Of a stretch of DNA of 64,000 bases, positions 44,017 to 55,709 are shown piece by piece. The first letter of the stretch is position 1. Each line of letters opens with the position of its first letter. Made by a program: the position numbers and the translations under genes. Source of the DNA: Lepiota brunneoincarnata (lineage: Eukaryota > Basidiomycota > Agaricomycetes > Agaricales > Agaricaceae); contig JAEBUN010000050.1 of assembly GCA_023014365.1 (NCBI GenBank), forward strand, positions 186,001 to 250,000, given 5' to 3'. A model generated the notes under the pieces. It did no database searches, had not been told where the DNA came from, and saw only the letters and a list, made by a program, of their open reading frames with translations.

Positions 44017-45173
44017 ATGCTAGTAATCCGTGGTGCAAGTGAGTGCAAATAGATTGACGACCTCTTTTGTCAGGAACCGAGTGATAAATACAACATGATC
44101 ACATATGTGGGGAAGGAGTCTCAGTGTCCGCATCCGCCAACAACATCCGTAAGCAGCCCTGCCCAGGGCACTTGACCGAACCTCCTGGTGTTTTCCTACA
44201 CTGAAATTTACAGCGGGTATGCATGCTTCCTACATGGGTGGTGGCTCGAGCAGACTTAAATACTTAGGCTGATCAGAATGTGATATTCTGCCGCTGACAT
44301 TTCTGCTGCCTGCGCGGGCCTCGATTTATCGCTTCATCCTCCCCATGACCTTCGAAGAGAACCCCCTGTTTCCTGATGCTCTGCCCGGAAATAATCATGG
44401 GCTGGTGTATCAAAGATTTTCCCCGGCCCACAAAAAATACTTCATGGTAATCGTATCATGGTGTGGTTTGGTGGGTGTATGTCGACTTTGTATTCGGAGC
44501 ACCTAAGAATTCAACAAACCTTCAGCCTTCATATCTCGTACTTTCTGTCCATAGATCCCTGATTCTTACCCTTTGGCCTAGGTAGTATGGGTATGTCCTG
44601 CTACCCTTTCGCCTGTTCCGAATTTCCCAGTCAATGAGACCTACTTGGTGCACCTATTGCCAGGCGTAACCCAGATATGATGATCGTACGCGGGAGGGAG
44701 GAAGGTGATAGAATCTGTTATCCCGAGGATCGTTTGGGAGGGGTCGTATTAGGCGGGTTTATATTTGCTCCTTTCTCTGTCCTCGCCTGCGGGCTGATAA
44801 CCCATTATTTTGAGGGCGCGTTGGCAGCTAGATCGATCTGGTATTGAGTTCATCGATATCGTGCACTCGCGCAGTGCAGAAGTTCTGGTATGCAACAAGT
44901 GCGGTACCAGCGATATTGGCTTGGATGGGGCTTGCGTTCTCGGTTTCGGCTGGGGATTGGGTAGGTAAGGTGCTGCAATACTTGTGGTATGGGGTCCTCC
45001 TAATGATGGCGATATAATGAGGAGTTGGCTACTCGACGGCGACAACTGAGAAACTGATGGTTGGCTATAAGCTGTCTCCCCAACCTGGATCTTCTTTGCC
45101 CCGCGTAGTCACAAAATGCTTAGTAAGCAGTGTGTCCCTTAAAGGGATTGAGAGATTGTGAAGGGTTCTTCCG
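44017..45173. other. Intergenic region between the E(z) and ATG18 genes
   Basis: I recognise no gene. Frames on either strand (for example 44749-45045 minus) are proline/serine-rich or short, without family motifs or convincing splice sites. A plus-strand stretch at 44300-44450 reads continuously but matches nothing I know. It probably holds the E(z) 3' end and ATG18 promoter. Confidence 0.4.
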
Positions 45174-46922
45174 ATGGCCGAACATACCAACGCCAACATG
45201 CTCTTTGCAAACTTTAACCAGGACTTTTCGTACGTCGTTCTCTTGTCCTCATTCACACTCTATAACATCTACTAGATGTATTTCAGTCGGTACACGGAAA
45301 GGTTACAGCATCACCAACTGTGACCCCTTCGGTCGTGTCTACACCATGAGTCAGCTCCTCTCCCCTTCCTCCACACACACTTTCCCTCTCCTAACTCTCG
45401 GACCTACGCAGACGATGGCGCGCGTGGAATAGTTGAAATGCTCTTCTGCACTTCCCTTATTGCGCTCGTTGGTGCCGCTGACCAACCCCAATCCAGTCCT
45501 CGCAAGCTCCAGATCGTGAATACGAAGGTAACCCTTTCCCTCCCCCTTCCCCAGTCCTGTCCTTGGCCCTGATGCGCCTCAAAGCGGCAATCAATGATAT
45601 GCGAGCTGTTATTTCCCTCCTCGATACTGGCCGTCAAGCTGAACCGAAAAACACTGGTCATCGTCCTGGAGACCGAAATTTACATCTATGACATCTCGAA
45701 TATGAGATTGCTGCATGTCATCGAGACGACGCCAAACCCCGAAGGTCAGTGCTCCGTGTTGCTCTACCCCGTAGTCTGCCACCTGAAGCATCAAGCACAC
45801 AAAAGCAATATGTGCGCTCTCGCCATCCGCGTACAACTCGTACCTCGCCTATCCCTCGCCCGTCCCCTCTCCCGGCTCCACTCTAGCACCCACGGCAACC
45901 TCGTCCAACACCAAGCTTGGCTCGGATTCTACGATCTCTTCTTCCTCGAGCGCCGCCGCCGGCAGTAGTAGTAGTAGTAACGCCGGTATTGGTGGTGGCG
46001 GTGGTAGTGGGAGTAGCGGGCAGACACACCAATCCGGTGATGTGCTGCTATTTTCCACACGTTCGCTGACGGTCGCCAATGTGATCCAAGCGCATAAAGC
46101 GCCCATCTCGTTCCTCGCTATTGACTCGACTGGTACCCTTCTTGCGACGTCCTCGGAAAAGGGCACTGTGATAAGGGTATGGAGTGTTCCTGGAGCGGAA
46201 AAGTTGTACCAGTTTAGGAGGGGGACGAGGGAGGCCAAGATTTATTCGATGAACTTTAATCTTGTTGGGACGCTATTGGCGGTTAGTTCGGCCCATGATA
46301 CGGTTCATATTTTCAAGTTGGGGAATCGGGGGAAGGGTCAGGGTGAGAGGGGGGGTTCGTCGTCGTCGGCGGCGGGGGCGGGGGTGGGATCGAGTGGAGG
46401 CACAGGTGCGGTGAGTCCACCCGAGTCGGTTGATAGTCAGCAAGGGTTGGATGGGGGGTACGAGGCGTTTGTAGAGAAGTCGACTTCGAGCAGTCTTTCG
46501 TGAGTATAGGGAGCGCCTTGGTTTTGATTTTTCTGTATTGATGGGGATGTTAGGTTGAGTTTGAGAAGAAAATCGTTGCAGATGACCAAGAGTCTGTCAC
46601 ATTCGATGGGCGGGTATCTACCTAACACGTTGACGGAGATGTGGGAGCCGACGAGGGACTTTGCGTTTTTGAAGCTTCCGACGAGTGGTGCACGGACAGT
46701 TATTGCGCTCTCGGGGTGTGTATCCCTCACCACTGCATGTTTAGGTGCATGCTCATGTGTGTGGTTGCCAGGACAATGCCGCAGGTGATGGTTATCTCGT
46801 CTGAAGGATACTTTTACTCGTACAGCATTGATCTGGAGAACGGAGGCGAGTGCACACTGATGAAGCAATACAGCCTGCTTGAGTCGGGGGACGATAGCTC
46901 TGGGCTTGCAGATAAATGGTAG
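45174..46922 (+). CDS. ATG18: ATG18/WIPI-family PROPPIN (autophagy WD40 protein)
   Basis: The gene opens [19 protein letters not shown] at 45174; an intron 45230-45275 joins to [20 protein letters not shown], the conserved PROPPIN N-terminus. Further exons give [59 protein letters not shown], a Ser/Gly-rich loop (about 45880-46015), [20 protein letters not shown] and FRRG (46216-46227), the phosphoinositide-binding motif that defines the family. The C-terminus ([20 protein letters not shown]) ends at TAG 46920-46922. PROPPINs bind PI3P/PI(3,5)P2 on autophagosomal and vacuolar membranes. At least six short introns; no disabling change seen. Confidence 0.9.
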
Positions 46923-46986
46923 CCTAGATAAGATAAGATAAGGTTTAGTCATGTAGCGACATATCCCTAGTCATCCCACGTAACCC

Positions 46987-49799
46987 ATGAACACTATCAT
47001 AAGAACTCGCTTCTTCACACCCACTACCACCACCACACTCCTTTTCCGTCGCCTATTCGCATCGCACACGATGCCTCCTCCTAGTTTCTTGACTGAAGAC
47101 GCGCAGCTGATCGCGGATCTCGCCGCGCTTGAAAAAAAATCGCCGAAGCTCGTCCGCTCGTCGGTTTATCCCGCACCTACTGAGCCTAATACCCTCATTC
47201 GTAGCTGGAAGCTCAATGAATTCAAGTACTATGATATACCTTCACCGTTTCCCACTCTTGCCCGAGGGTTGTTTAGCACCCAGATGGATGAGCAAGATCA
47301 AGATCGTGCTGGCGTGCGATATAGGATCGTTGCTAGAGGCTATGACAAGTTTTTCAACATTGGTGAGGTGCCATGGACAACTGTACGTGAAACCAAAAAA
47401 AAAAAAAACTTGTACTCCCCCGTTCTTTTCGTGCTTATGGTTGAAATATAGTGGGAAGCCCTAGAAGCACACACCGCGCCGCCATACACGCTCTCCCTCA
47501 AATCCAACGGATGCATCATCTTCATTGCGGCGCTGACGCCTTCCAAGCTTATTATCACGTCTAAACATTCTATTGGACCTATAGCGGGTGTTGAGATGAG
47601 TCATGCGCAGGCGGGTGAGATGTGGTTGAGGCGGTATTTGGAAGAAAAGGGGAGGACTGAGGAGGAGTTTGCTGCGAGGCTTTGGGCGGAGAATTGGACC
47701 GCTGTTGCTGAGGTTTGCTCTCTTTCTTTCTTTCTCTCTCTTATGGGATGAGCGTTTGTTGATGATGATCTTTTTTTTTTTTTTAGCTCTGTGACGACTC
47801 GTTTGAGGAGCATGTGTTGGCTTATCCGCCTGAACGCACGGGTCTGCACTTGCACGGACTCAACGTCGCGACCAAGTCGTTCCAGACGATGTCACACGAG
47901 ATCGTAGATGCATTTGCTGACGAGTGGGGGTTCATCAAAACCAAGACGCATATACTACAGTCCATTTCCGAGGTACGCGAATTCACGTCGCACATCGCCG
48001 AGGTGGGCGAATGGGAGGGAGAGGCTGTCGAAGGGTTTGTTGTGCGCACGCGGGTTACTGAGCCGCCTACAGAGGGTGTTAGACGTGGTGGTAAACGCTC
48101 CTCCTCCTCGGTGTCCAAGGGACAGTCACCATACGCCCCCGGCTCTTCCTTTTTTTTCAAAGTCAAGTTTGATGAGCCGTATATGATGTATCGGGATTGG
48201 AGAGAGGTGACCAAGATGTTGTTGACGACCAAGGGGCCGATGAGTGCTTCGATGTTGCCCAAGAGCAAGATGAGGCGGAAGGAAACAAAAGTGTATGTCA
48301 AGTGGGTGATTGAGGAGATTAAGAAAGACAAGAGTGCGTTCAGTGGGTATACGAAGGGACATGGGATTATTGCTACGAGGGAGAGGTTTTTGAAGTGGTT
48401 GGAGGAGGAGGGGGAAAGTGCAAAGTTGAAGGAAGAGGAGGAAGAAGAGAAGCAGGAGCAGAAGAAAAAGTTTGAAAAGGCGATCATTGTGCCTGTTGCA
48501 ATTCCTGGATGTGGTGAGTAGCTGTTTTGACCCACGATCGAGTGTTGAAGCTGATATGGGGTTGTAGGGAAAACTTCTGTGGCCGTTGCGCTTGCTCATA
48601 TTTTCGGCTTCGGACATACCCAGAGTGACGATGTCCGTGCTAAAAAGCCTGCTCCCATGTTTGTCAAAAATGTCATTGGGCTGCTAAAAGACCACGATGT
48701 TGTTATCGCGGACAAGTGCGTTTCTCTCCTTATCCCTCATCCCTATTACACAATACTTAGCCCCGTGCCAACTAGAAACAATCACCTCAAACAACACCGC
48801 CAACAACTGCGCGAAGCCGTCGCAAAATACTCTCCACCTATTCAACTTATCGCACTTAACTGGTCCCTCGACAAACCCCCCGCAACGATCCATCGCATCT
48901 GCTCAGACAGGGTCGTCAGCAGGGGAGCCAACCACCAAACACTCACACCCGATGTGTCGCTCGCGCGTTCGCATGAGGATGTCATTTGGCGGTTTATCGA
49001 TTCTACGGAGGAGCTTGCGGATGCGGAGGTGGATGCGTGTGTGGATATGGATGTGGAGGATGATTTGGCTACGATGGTGAGGAAGGCGGTGGATGGGCTG
49101 TGGAAAGTTCTTGGTGGGCCTGATGGGTTGCTTGGTGGGGAGAAGCCGAATGAGGAGAGGATTCGGGAGGGGTGCGCGATGGTGGGTGCGTATGTGCCTG
49201 CTTTGAAGAAAGCCGAGGAGGTCAAGAAGGAGAAGGAGAAGGAGAAGGAGAAGAAGACGGAGCCGAGGTACTTTGGGGTGTTGCCTGAGATGGATGTGAG
49301 GGAAGTGTTGGAGGGTGTATTTGATCGACAGGAGGACGATGGTGCTGCGTTTTGGGAGAAGCTCAAGAGCGCGAAGAGGGTGACCCATCGACCACATATT
49401 ACTATTGTTCATCAGAACTCGCTTCCGCTGGAGGGGGACCTGTGGCGTTTGTGCCAGGATGTTAACGCGCTAAAGGTTCCGCCTCTGTTTCGATGCAAAT
49501 TGGGGAAGGTATTGTGGGATGGACGGGTGATGGTGTTGACTATTGAAAGTCTTGAGCTCGCCGATAATGGGGAAGACGACGAGACGGGCAAGAAGTTCTT
49601 GGATGGGTTGCCTGAGGTGACGAAGAGGAGGTTACATGTGACGGTAGGGACGGAGAATGCGAGTATTTCTCCTGTTGAGGGGAAGGCGCTTGTTGAGAAG
49701 TGGAGGGATGAGAAGGAAGGGAAAGAGGGGATTTGGGAGACTGAGTTGGATGGGGGTGGCATTGTTGTTGGCGGTCGGTTGAAGGGGTTGTTTTCATGA
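46987..49799 (+). CDS. TRL1: tRNA ligase (Trl1-type; adenylyltransferase, kinase, cyclic phosphodiesterase)
   Basis: Exons 46987-47382, 47452-47712, 47787-48513, 48568-48716 and 48777-49799 join in frame. The ligase domain has the nucleotidyl-lysine motif SLKSNGCIIF, and further ligase motifs are GFVVRT and FFFKVKFDEPYMMYRDWRE. The polynucleotide kinase P-loop IPGCGKTS spans the third intron. The C-terminal cyclic phosphodiesterase has paired HxT motifs (HITIVH near 49396 and HVTVG near 49635). It seals tRNA halves after intron removal and HAC1-type mRNA in the unfolded protein response. Two in-frame starts exist: 46987 gives a basic, Thr-rich presequence (MNTIIRTRFFTPTTTTTLLF) resembling a mitochondrial targeting peptide; 47071 (MPPPSFLTED) gives a cytosolic form. 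It begins only 64 bp after ATG18. Confidence 0.93.
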
Positions 49800-50131
49800 A
49801 CCGCTTCTCGTTGAGGGACTTTGCACGGGAGTGCTGGGTTAACTTCCGGATCAGATACGAGGAATTTCAATTAATAATTGATATCACCAGTCCCGACGAT
49901 CGGATACCATATGACACAAAGGGTAGAAGGAAGAAAGCATGTCACAAATGGTCCCTCCCTCCCCAAAAAATTGCTAGTAGTTTGCAAAAATACATTTTCA
50001 TGCCACAGGTCCAGAGTCAGTTATTGGTACGCCCCTGGATGCCGTGTGGGAAATGATATGTTACATTTGCGGCGCTCCAGGCCAGGATTAGCGCCCTATA
50101 GAGCGTTGATCCCACACCGCGGTAATACCCA
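49800..50131. other. Intergenic region between TRL1 and the Tup1-like gene
   Basis: 332 bp with no recognisable gene; a 3' end and a promoter must share it. Confidence 0.5.
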
Positions 50132-51741
50132 ATGGACATACCACCGCCGATGGACGTAGACCCGGAAGGAGAGGACCGCGGCTTGCCTCCGTCTGTCGGT
50201 CTATCCGCAAAAAGGGACTCTCCTCCCACAGCACCCGATGCGGTCATTGTCAGTCACGGACCTTCAACAAATGTCGACACAGATTTTCCGGGAGGTCTTG
50301 TTGATCCCGATGCGATTCCCCCGCAGTTCAGAAAGGATTTCCATGACTGGAACGTGATCTTCAACCCAAGGGTAAAGAGGCAGCTGGATATCAGCTTGGC
50401 TCATACTTTGATGCACGAGGGGTAAACGTCCTTATTCCGGTGCCTGAGGTTGTATTTATGTTGCTATCACAGGTCGGCTGCATGTGTGACATTCTCGAGG
50501 GACGAAAAGTATCTAGCCACAGGATGCAAGGAAGCTATGCGGGTGTATAATACAAAAACCGGCCAAAAGATTTGGTATGTCCGTACTCATTAATGTAGCG
50601 GTTGACTGCAGTGCTTATGACTCCCAGCGTGCTTGCAGATATAGATATTAGCGGCGAAGCAGGTGGCGCGTATATTCTCTGCGCTCGTTTTAGCCCAGAC
50701 CAGAAGTACCTCGCGACGGGAGCCAGCGACAAGCGAACTCGGGTATGTCACCATCTCCAGCATTCCTCCTTCTCTGTCACCAGCTCAGGTCCATCAGGTT
50801 TGGGATATCACAAAGAAATGCATTCACAAATTCTTTGACGAACCCCGAGAGGGGACCATGTCCCTCAACTTCTCACCCGATGGTCGTTTGATTGCTTCGT
50901 GCTGTGGAGAGGGATTCGTTAGGATTTGGGACATCATTGACGACACCTCAAAAATTCTCCCCATTAATGAATACGGCTCGGGTATCGATAAAGCATCGGT
51001 TCTTTCTGCCGCAGTTAGTCCCAATGGTCAGTATGTTGCTGCTGGTAGCACTGATTTCGTTGTGAGGATCTGGGATATCCGCACCAGCCGACTATTGGAG
51101 AGGTTACAAGGACCTCCAAGCCGGGAGGGACCAAGAGGCCGTGCCGATACTATTACCTTCACACAGGATGGAAGGGGACTTGTGGGTGGCAATCTGGGTG
51201 CGCCGTTGATGTATTGGGATGTTAGTGCGCTCGGCGGTCGGCTGGACGTGGTGGAAAGGAGAGGGAGGGATAGGAAGAGGTCAAGGAAGGGCTGCCCTCG
51301 CACTATGTTTACCAGCTATAAGGTATGTTTGATCAGCAGCTGCCCCTCTGATAGATAAAGTCCATCTGACTCCTAGTGTTAACATCTTGCTCATTTAGAA
51401 TTTTAGCTACTTTGTTACCATTTCTCATGATGGAAATTGGGCCATTTCTGGATCAGAAGATGGTGGTGTGCATTTTTGGGATACAAGAAATGCAGCTGTG
51501 CAGTTTAGGCTTGCCCGCCGCTGGGGCATGGGTTTGTTATTCTTGACTTGAAGGATTTCGTCTTACAACATTCTTAGTCAGTTCAATCGATCTGAGTCAT
51601 TCAGGGGACCTTCTTGTAACAGCAAGCTCTGATAAAAAAGTCCGAATTTGTATGTTTACCATCCCGATCTGCATATTCCTCAGGCTAACCTGGTTGCCCT
51701 TGATAGGGAATATTAAACCATGGTGTGATACCCCACACTAG
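50132..51741 (+). CDS. Tup1-like WD40 corepressor lacking the N-terminal tetramerisation domain
   Basis: The ATG at 50132 opens MDIPPPMDVDPEGEDRGLPP. After DWNVIFNPRVKRQLDISLAH (Tup1-like linker) come WD40 repeats: VTFSRDEKYLATGCKEAMRV, LCARFSPDQKYLATGASDKR, VWDITKKCIHKFF, LNFSPDGRLIASCCGEGFVR, AAVSPNGQYVAAGSTDFVVR, TISHDGNWAISGSEDGGVHF and VSSIDLSHSGDLLVTASSDK, ending WNIKPWCDTPH and TAG at 51739-51741, about seven blades with introns of 50-70 nt. Tup1 represses transcription with Ssn6. The usual N-terminal coiled coil and Gln-rich region are absent and I see none upstream, so this is a short paralogue or a truncated copy. The propeller has no stop or frameshift that I noticed. Confidence 0.82.
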
Positions 51742-52183
51742 CTCAATACAATAGGGAGTTCTCCTCGTTATACTGAATATTTCATAATATGCCTGCTACC
51801 TACCCCTGCTAAGGGCAGTTATTGATTAAGCATCAACCTAGGTCAGCCCCAGCAGAGGGCGCATCAGGCCCATATTCTGGCATTATTCGGAAGCGAAAGT
51901 TCACGACACCAGGTAAACACACCGCTGAGTAAAACTTGTTCGAGTGGGGTTCTGGATGATATGTTCCAGCCATAGATGATATATTCTCTCCCACCAGCTC
52001 ATGTTCTTGCGCGAAGAGAAGTCTCGAAGAGCTTCTCGCTACTCACCACCAATCCATAACTGTGCTCTGCGGAGCTCCTAAAGTCGCTGGTCACATGAAC
52101 AACCGTCACACGGACCGCTGAAGGGGGTCTATGATAAGCAGAATGCATCATCGCATCGCATCTCCTCCGTCAGGCCTCCCACA
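51742..52183. other. Intergenic region before the acireductone dioxygenase
   Basis: No gene recognised. A CT-rich stretch near 51990-52060 and several possible starts precede the ATG at 52184. Confidence 0.5.
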
Positions 52184-52969
52184 ATGCGTGCATACTACTT
52201 TGACAACTTGCCCACTGACCAGCGCCTCCCACATGACTATATTCCCTCCCGCCCTGTTTCCGACGAGACCCTCAAGTCCATCAACGTCAAGTACTGGCAT
52301 ATCCCGGTCGAGGGCCATGAGCCCAAGATAGATGCCCTCGCAAACGAGAAGGGCTACAAGCACAGGGACATGCTCAACGTCTCCAAGACCGGGTTGGGTG
52401 ATGTGAGTTGCGCTGGACCTGGATGTTCTTATTCATTTATACCTGATTACGTACATCATAGATGTATGATGAGAAACTCAAGACTTTCTTCCACGAGTGG
52501 GCGATGCGTGTCCTGTAGACGTTGTGATATACTGATGTGGCTCAGGCATATGCATGAGGATGAGGAAATTCGGTACATCCTCGAAGGGAGTGGGTTCTTT
52601 GATGTTCGTGGTGCGTTATCATCCTCCCTTTCACGGCTCGCACCCCCCCGGTAATGAGCAAAAATGCCCCCATTCTACAGAATCCCCTTCGGATGCATGG
52701 ATCCGTCTTGCTGTTTCTCCTGGTGATCTTCTTGTCGTTCCTTCTGGAATTTATCACCGCTTCACTCTTGATGAGGGGGACTTTATCAAAACTATGCGGC
52801 TCTTCCAGGTCTGTTTTTTTTCGAGTGTCGACCTCACTGCTCGGTTGTTCATTTTTTATGCGGTATTCTCCAGGACGAGCCCAAATGGATTCCACATAAT
52901 CGTAGCGAAGAAACAGACGCCAATCCTTTCCGTGTCAACTATCTCAAGGCAATTGGTGTCGGCGCCTGA
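52184..52969 (+). CDS. ARD1/ADI1: Acireductone dioxygenase (methionine salvage)
   Basis: The start [20 protein letters not shown] at 52184 is typical. Exons join [83 protein letters not shown] and [20 protein letters not shown], ending YLKAIGVGA and TGA at 52967-52969. The cupin metal ligands are the two His and the Glu of HMHEDEE and the His of GIYHRF. The enzyme oxidises acireductone to the keto-acid precursor of methionine plus formate, in cytosol or nucleus. Four short GT-AG introns; the frame is intact. Confidence 0.93.
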
Positions 52970-54190
52970 TGAGAGAAAGGAGGAGAATCAGGTATGAAGA
53001 TAGCTATCCAACCCTTGATTACTGTATGAGATATCAGATACGTATGTCCGGTCTTTACGGGTTAAAAACCCATAAGATTTATGCACTTGAGGACTCGAGT
53101 TCTAGATCCGACTAGGTTCACCCGAAGTATTTGATGAATGAGGCTTAGACAGCTGGACTTGGTTAAGGTCTGGTAGAGGTCCACTTCTAGCACTAGATGA
53201 GTGTGGCACTGGCTGTCGAGAGCTATCAATAATAAACCCAAACTATTACTCTGGTGAGTAATAGGTTCAGATGGTTGTAGAGAGGAGGCGAAACAGAAGT
53301 ACGAATTGCCCGGTAAGGTCAGGGAACTGGCCTTGTTCAAGGATACTCGGGTGGATGCTCTACGGGAAGCTATTCTTCCTGGGCTTGGGCTTGACGCTAA
53401 TTCCGGGCGGTTGCTCTATACCCTCACCACACCGCCAACAAAAATGCACTAATGCCAGGCACAAGTTTTACTATAGTATCGCACTGTGACCAACTGCCAA
53501 TCGTAGGTCGTCCCTCGTTCAGCTGAGCTTACGGAGCAGAAGACAGGTCTTCTAGGTTCTTCAGAGCGAGCCATGGACGATGTCCGGGGAACTATTTAAT
53601 CTTACAGCACTGCCTAATAACAAAAGGCTCACAGCATTGGGACTAGGCCGAACTCCATGTAGAGCCGTGTCTCTAGTTATGCACGCCACAGCGAGGCTGT
53701 AGGGAAGTAAGAAGACGAAAGTGAGAAGGCTAGTCTGATCCTAAGGAGAGAACGGCGCCGAGTTATGGGCGTTTGTAACAAGAAGTGCCGCCAGCGCCAT
53801 CATGGTACCTTTGATCTGTACCTTGTACCATATCGCGTCCGAAGCCACAGAACATGTTGTGCTCGCGCGAACGGTAGAGACGGACGTAGATCCTTGAGCC
53901 AAGTTGTCAATATCCGGTAATGGGCGTTCAATGTGTCACCTCTAAGGAGGGTTAGAGGGAACAGTTGAATTAGGGGCTTACAAATTGACAAGCATCAGCC
54001 TCAGCCGCTATTCGCAAAGAAGCTAAAATGACCACCCAGCCGTTCTCGATGACTATTAGATCAACTTGCTTCTGTCAGAGCACAATAACCACGGGGCGCA
54101 CCATCAGACGCTTGTACTGGTATATAGCCCCGTAGAGGACACTATCATGATCTGCAGAACACGAGCCCCCGCAGTTGAAGTTTCTCAAAG
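52970..54190. other. Gene-poor region after the dioxygenase gene
   Basis: About 1.2 kb with only short frames and no family motif on either strand. No repeat shared with the rest of the window was noticed. Confidence 0.45.
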
Positions 54191-55249
54191 ATGTTAAAAA
54201 CTCTCCTCGTCGCCTTTTTCTCCCTCGCCGTTTGCGTTGCGGGGGTAGCGATCAAGTACCCATTCTCAATAGCTCCTCTTGCGGCCATGATGCTGATCGC
54301 TGCATTCTTAGTGACCTTACGGATTTGCTCAACTCGTTGAGCATCAGTGACGAGGCTCTCGCTCCTGAGGCGAACCCCGTGTACAATATTGATTGTTCAA
54401 GGTACTACACCGGCCCACACCGTACTCTACTGTTACCCTACTGACCTGGTATCAGGTATCCGAATGTCTGTATCAATTGGTGTTACTTCGTCTACTGTGA
54501 GTTCTATCAACATCAAACGATTCCAAGGTACAAGTAACTCACGAAAATCACCACAAGGCAAAACCGCAAGGACTAACCCCTGGACGGTCACTGTCAATCG
54601 AAGCGCAAACCTCCGTTCACAATCGGACTGCAAGTCCCCCAACAGGTGCAGTGCAACGACCCCCCAGACTGGATGGCCCAAAAACCCGAACACCAGTATG
54701 TACATACATATATGCTACCCCTCAACTGAGTGCCTCTGGCACGCTGGTTTTTTTATTTCCGAATTTGACACGCATCCACGAAGGCTGGAGCTGTGATGAG
54801 CAACCCAAGAATACGAATGACGAAGGAGGCGTATTTGCTGCTACCAGGTGTATGCCCTCCGGTGAAAATTCGGGTATGGAGAGTGAGAAAAGTGGTAATT
54901 TCTCAGTGCTTATTTTTATTTCTTTTCAAGGCGAGGGAGCTACTTGGGCAGGCTTCATCAGTCAGTCCTCTTTGGCGAGAGGACCCAGATGGGGACTAAC
55001 AAATTCATTAGACAAGTCCGGTGCTACGATTGCGGATGGTGTAAAAGTGGACGTTAAACTAGGTGCGTCGTTTGAATTACCATGGCGATTCCTTGTGTTG
55101 AATTTGTTGATCCCCTAGTTTTCCCTACTGGTACCAAAGCGACAGGTCACTGCGGGCCACTGGCGAGCCCGCCTACCCCAGCGGGATGTGTGCCTCCTGT
55201 TCAGAGCAATTCGCCCGGTGTCGCCTCAAATGGACCTCGCCAGCGCTGA
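54191..55249 (+). pseudogene. Secreted NucA/NucB-type deoxyribonuclease-like protein (possibly frameshifted)
   Basis: ATG 54191 opens a signal-peptide-like MLKTLLVAFFSLAVCVAG, but the mature part reads in another frame: PILNSSSCGHDADRCILSDL and LAPEANPVYNIDCSR. Splicing of 54402-54455 leads to YPNVCINWCYFVYC. Later exons give VNRSANLRSQSDCKSPNRCS and SCDEQPKNTNDEGGVFAATR, then CMPSGENS. This C-D-E ... EGG ... R-C ... EN pattern is that of NucA/NucB DNases (PF14040), which cut extracellular DNA. A C-terminal exon gives TKATGHC, ending near 55249. The frame change near 54240 is unexplained by a normal intron, so the copy may be broken, or the start may lie elsewhere. The nuclease call is moderate. 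Confidence 0.5.
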
Positions 55250-55699
55250 GGTGTAGTCAGGAAGTTGAAGTAGAGGTAAAAAGGATTTCGGTCTAGTACT
55301 CGTTTCAGAAAGCTAAGTTTCGATAGGAAGTTTGTATGCCCTCCGTGTATTTGTAGCTCTCAAATCCTAATTCTATGAATAAGGTGCTGATCTATGAGTG
55401 TAAGATCTGGGGGAATTTTCGATTTAGCACTCAGGGTCTGCATCCAAGGTCTGCTCTGCGACCACCGCCCTAGCACTTTTTGTAAGGAACCACTCGGTCA
55501 CGGACCTCTAGTTATGTTATTTTCGAAGCAGGTGCTCCTGGGCGACAGGTCATTGTCATTGTATTTATAAATATTGTGCGTCTCGTTCGAACGAGTAACA
55601 GACCAGGGGTTAATAGCAGGGGGATCATACGGACGGGCAGCTTTACAGCAGTTCTCGATTCTGGTGACGTTGAATCTCAAGCGAAGGCTGACCAAACAG
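55250..55699. other. Spacer before the right inverted repeat
   Basis: No gene recognised. Similarity to the left inverted repeat begins near 55700 (ACCAAACAGAAGCAAACAGG). Confidence 0.45.
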
Positions 55700-55709
55700 A
55701 AGCAAACAG

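Noticed and set aside
44749..45256. Minus-strand gene between E(z) and ATG18
   Set aside because: Two short unlinked frames without family motifs, overlapping the ATG18 start; no splice pattern supports them.
47822..49412. Long minus-strand frames (237, 174 and 169 codons) opposite the tRNA ligase
   Set aside because: The plus strand carries all ligase, kinase and phosphodiesterase motifs with introns in frame; the minus frames are low-complexity shadows of the Lys/Glu-rich region.
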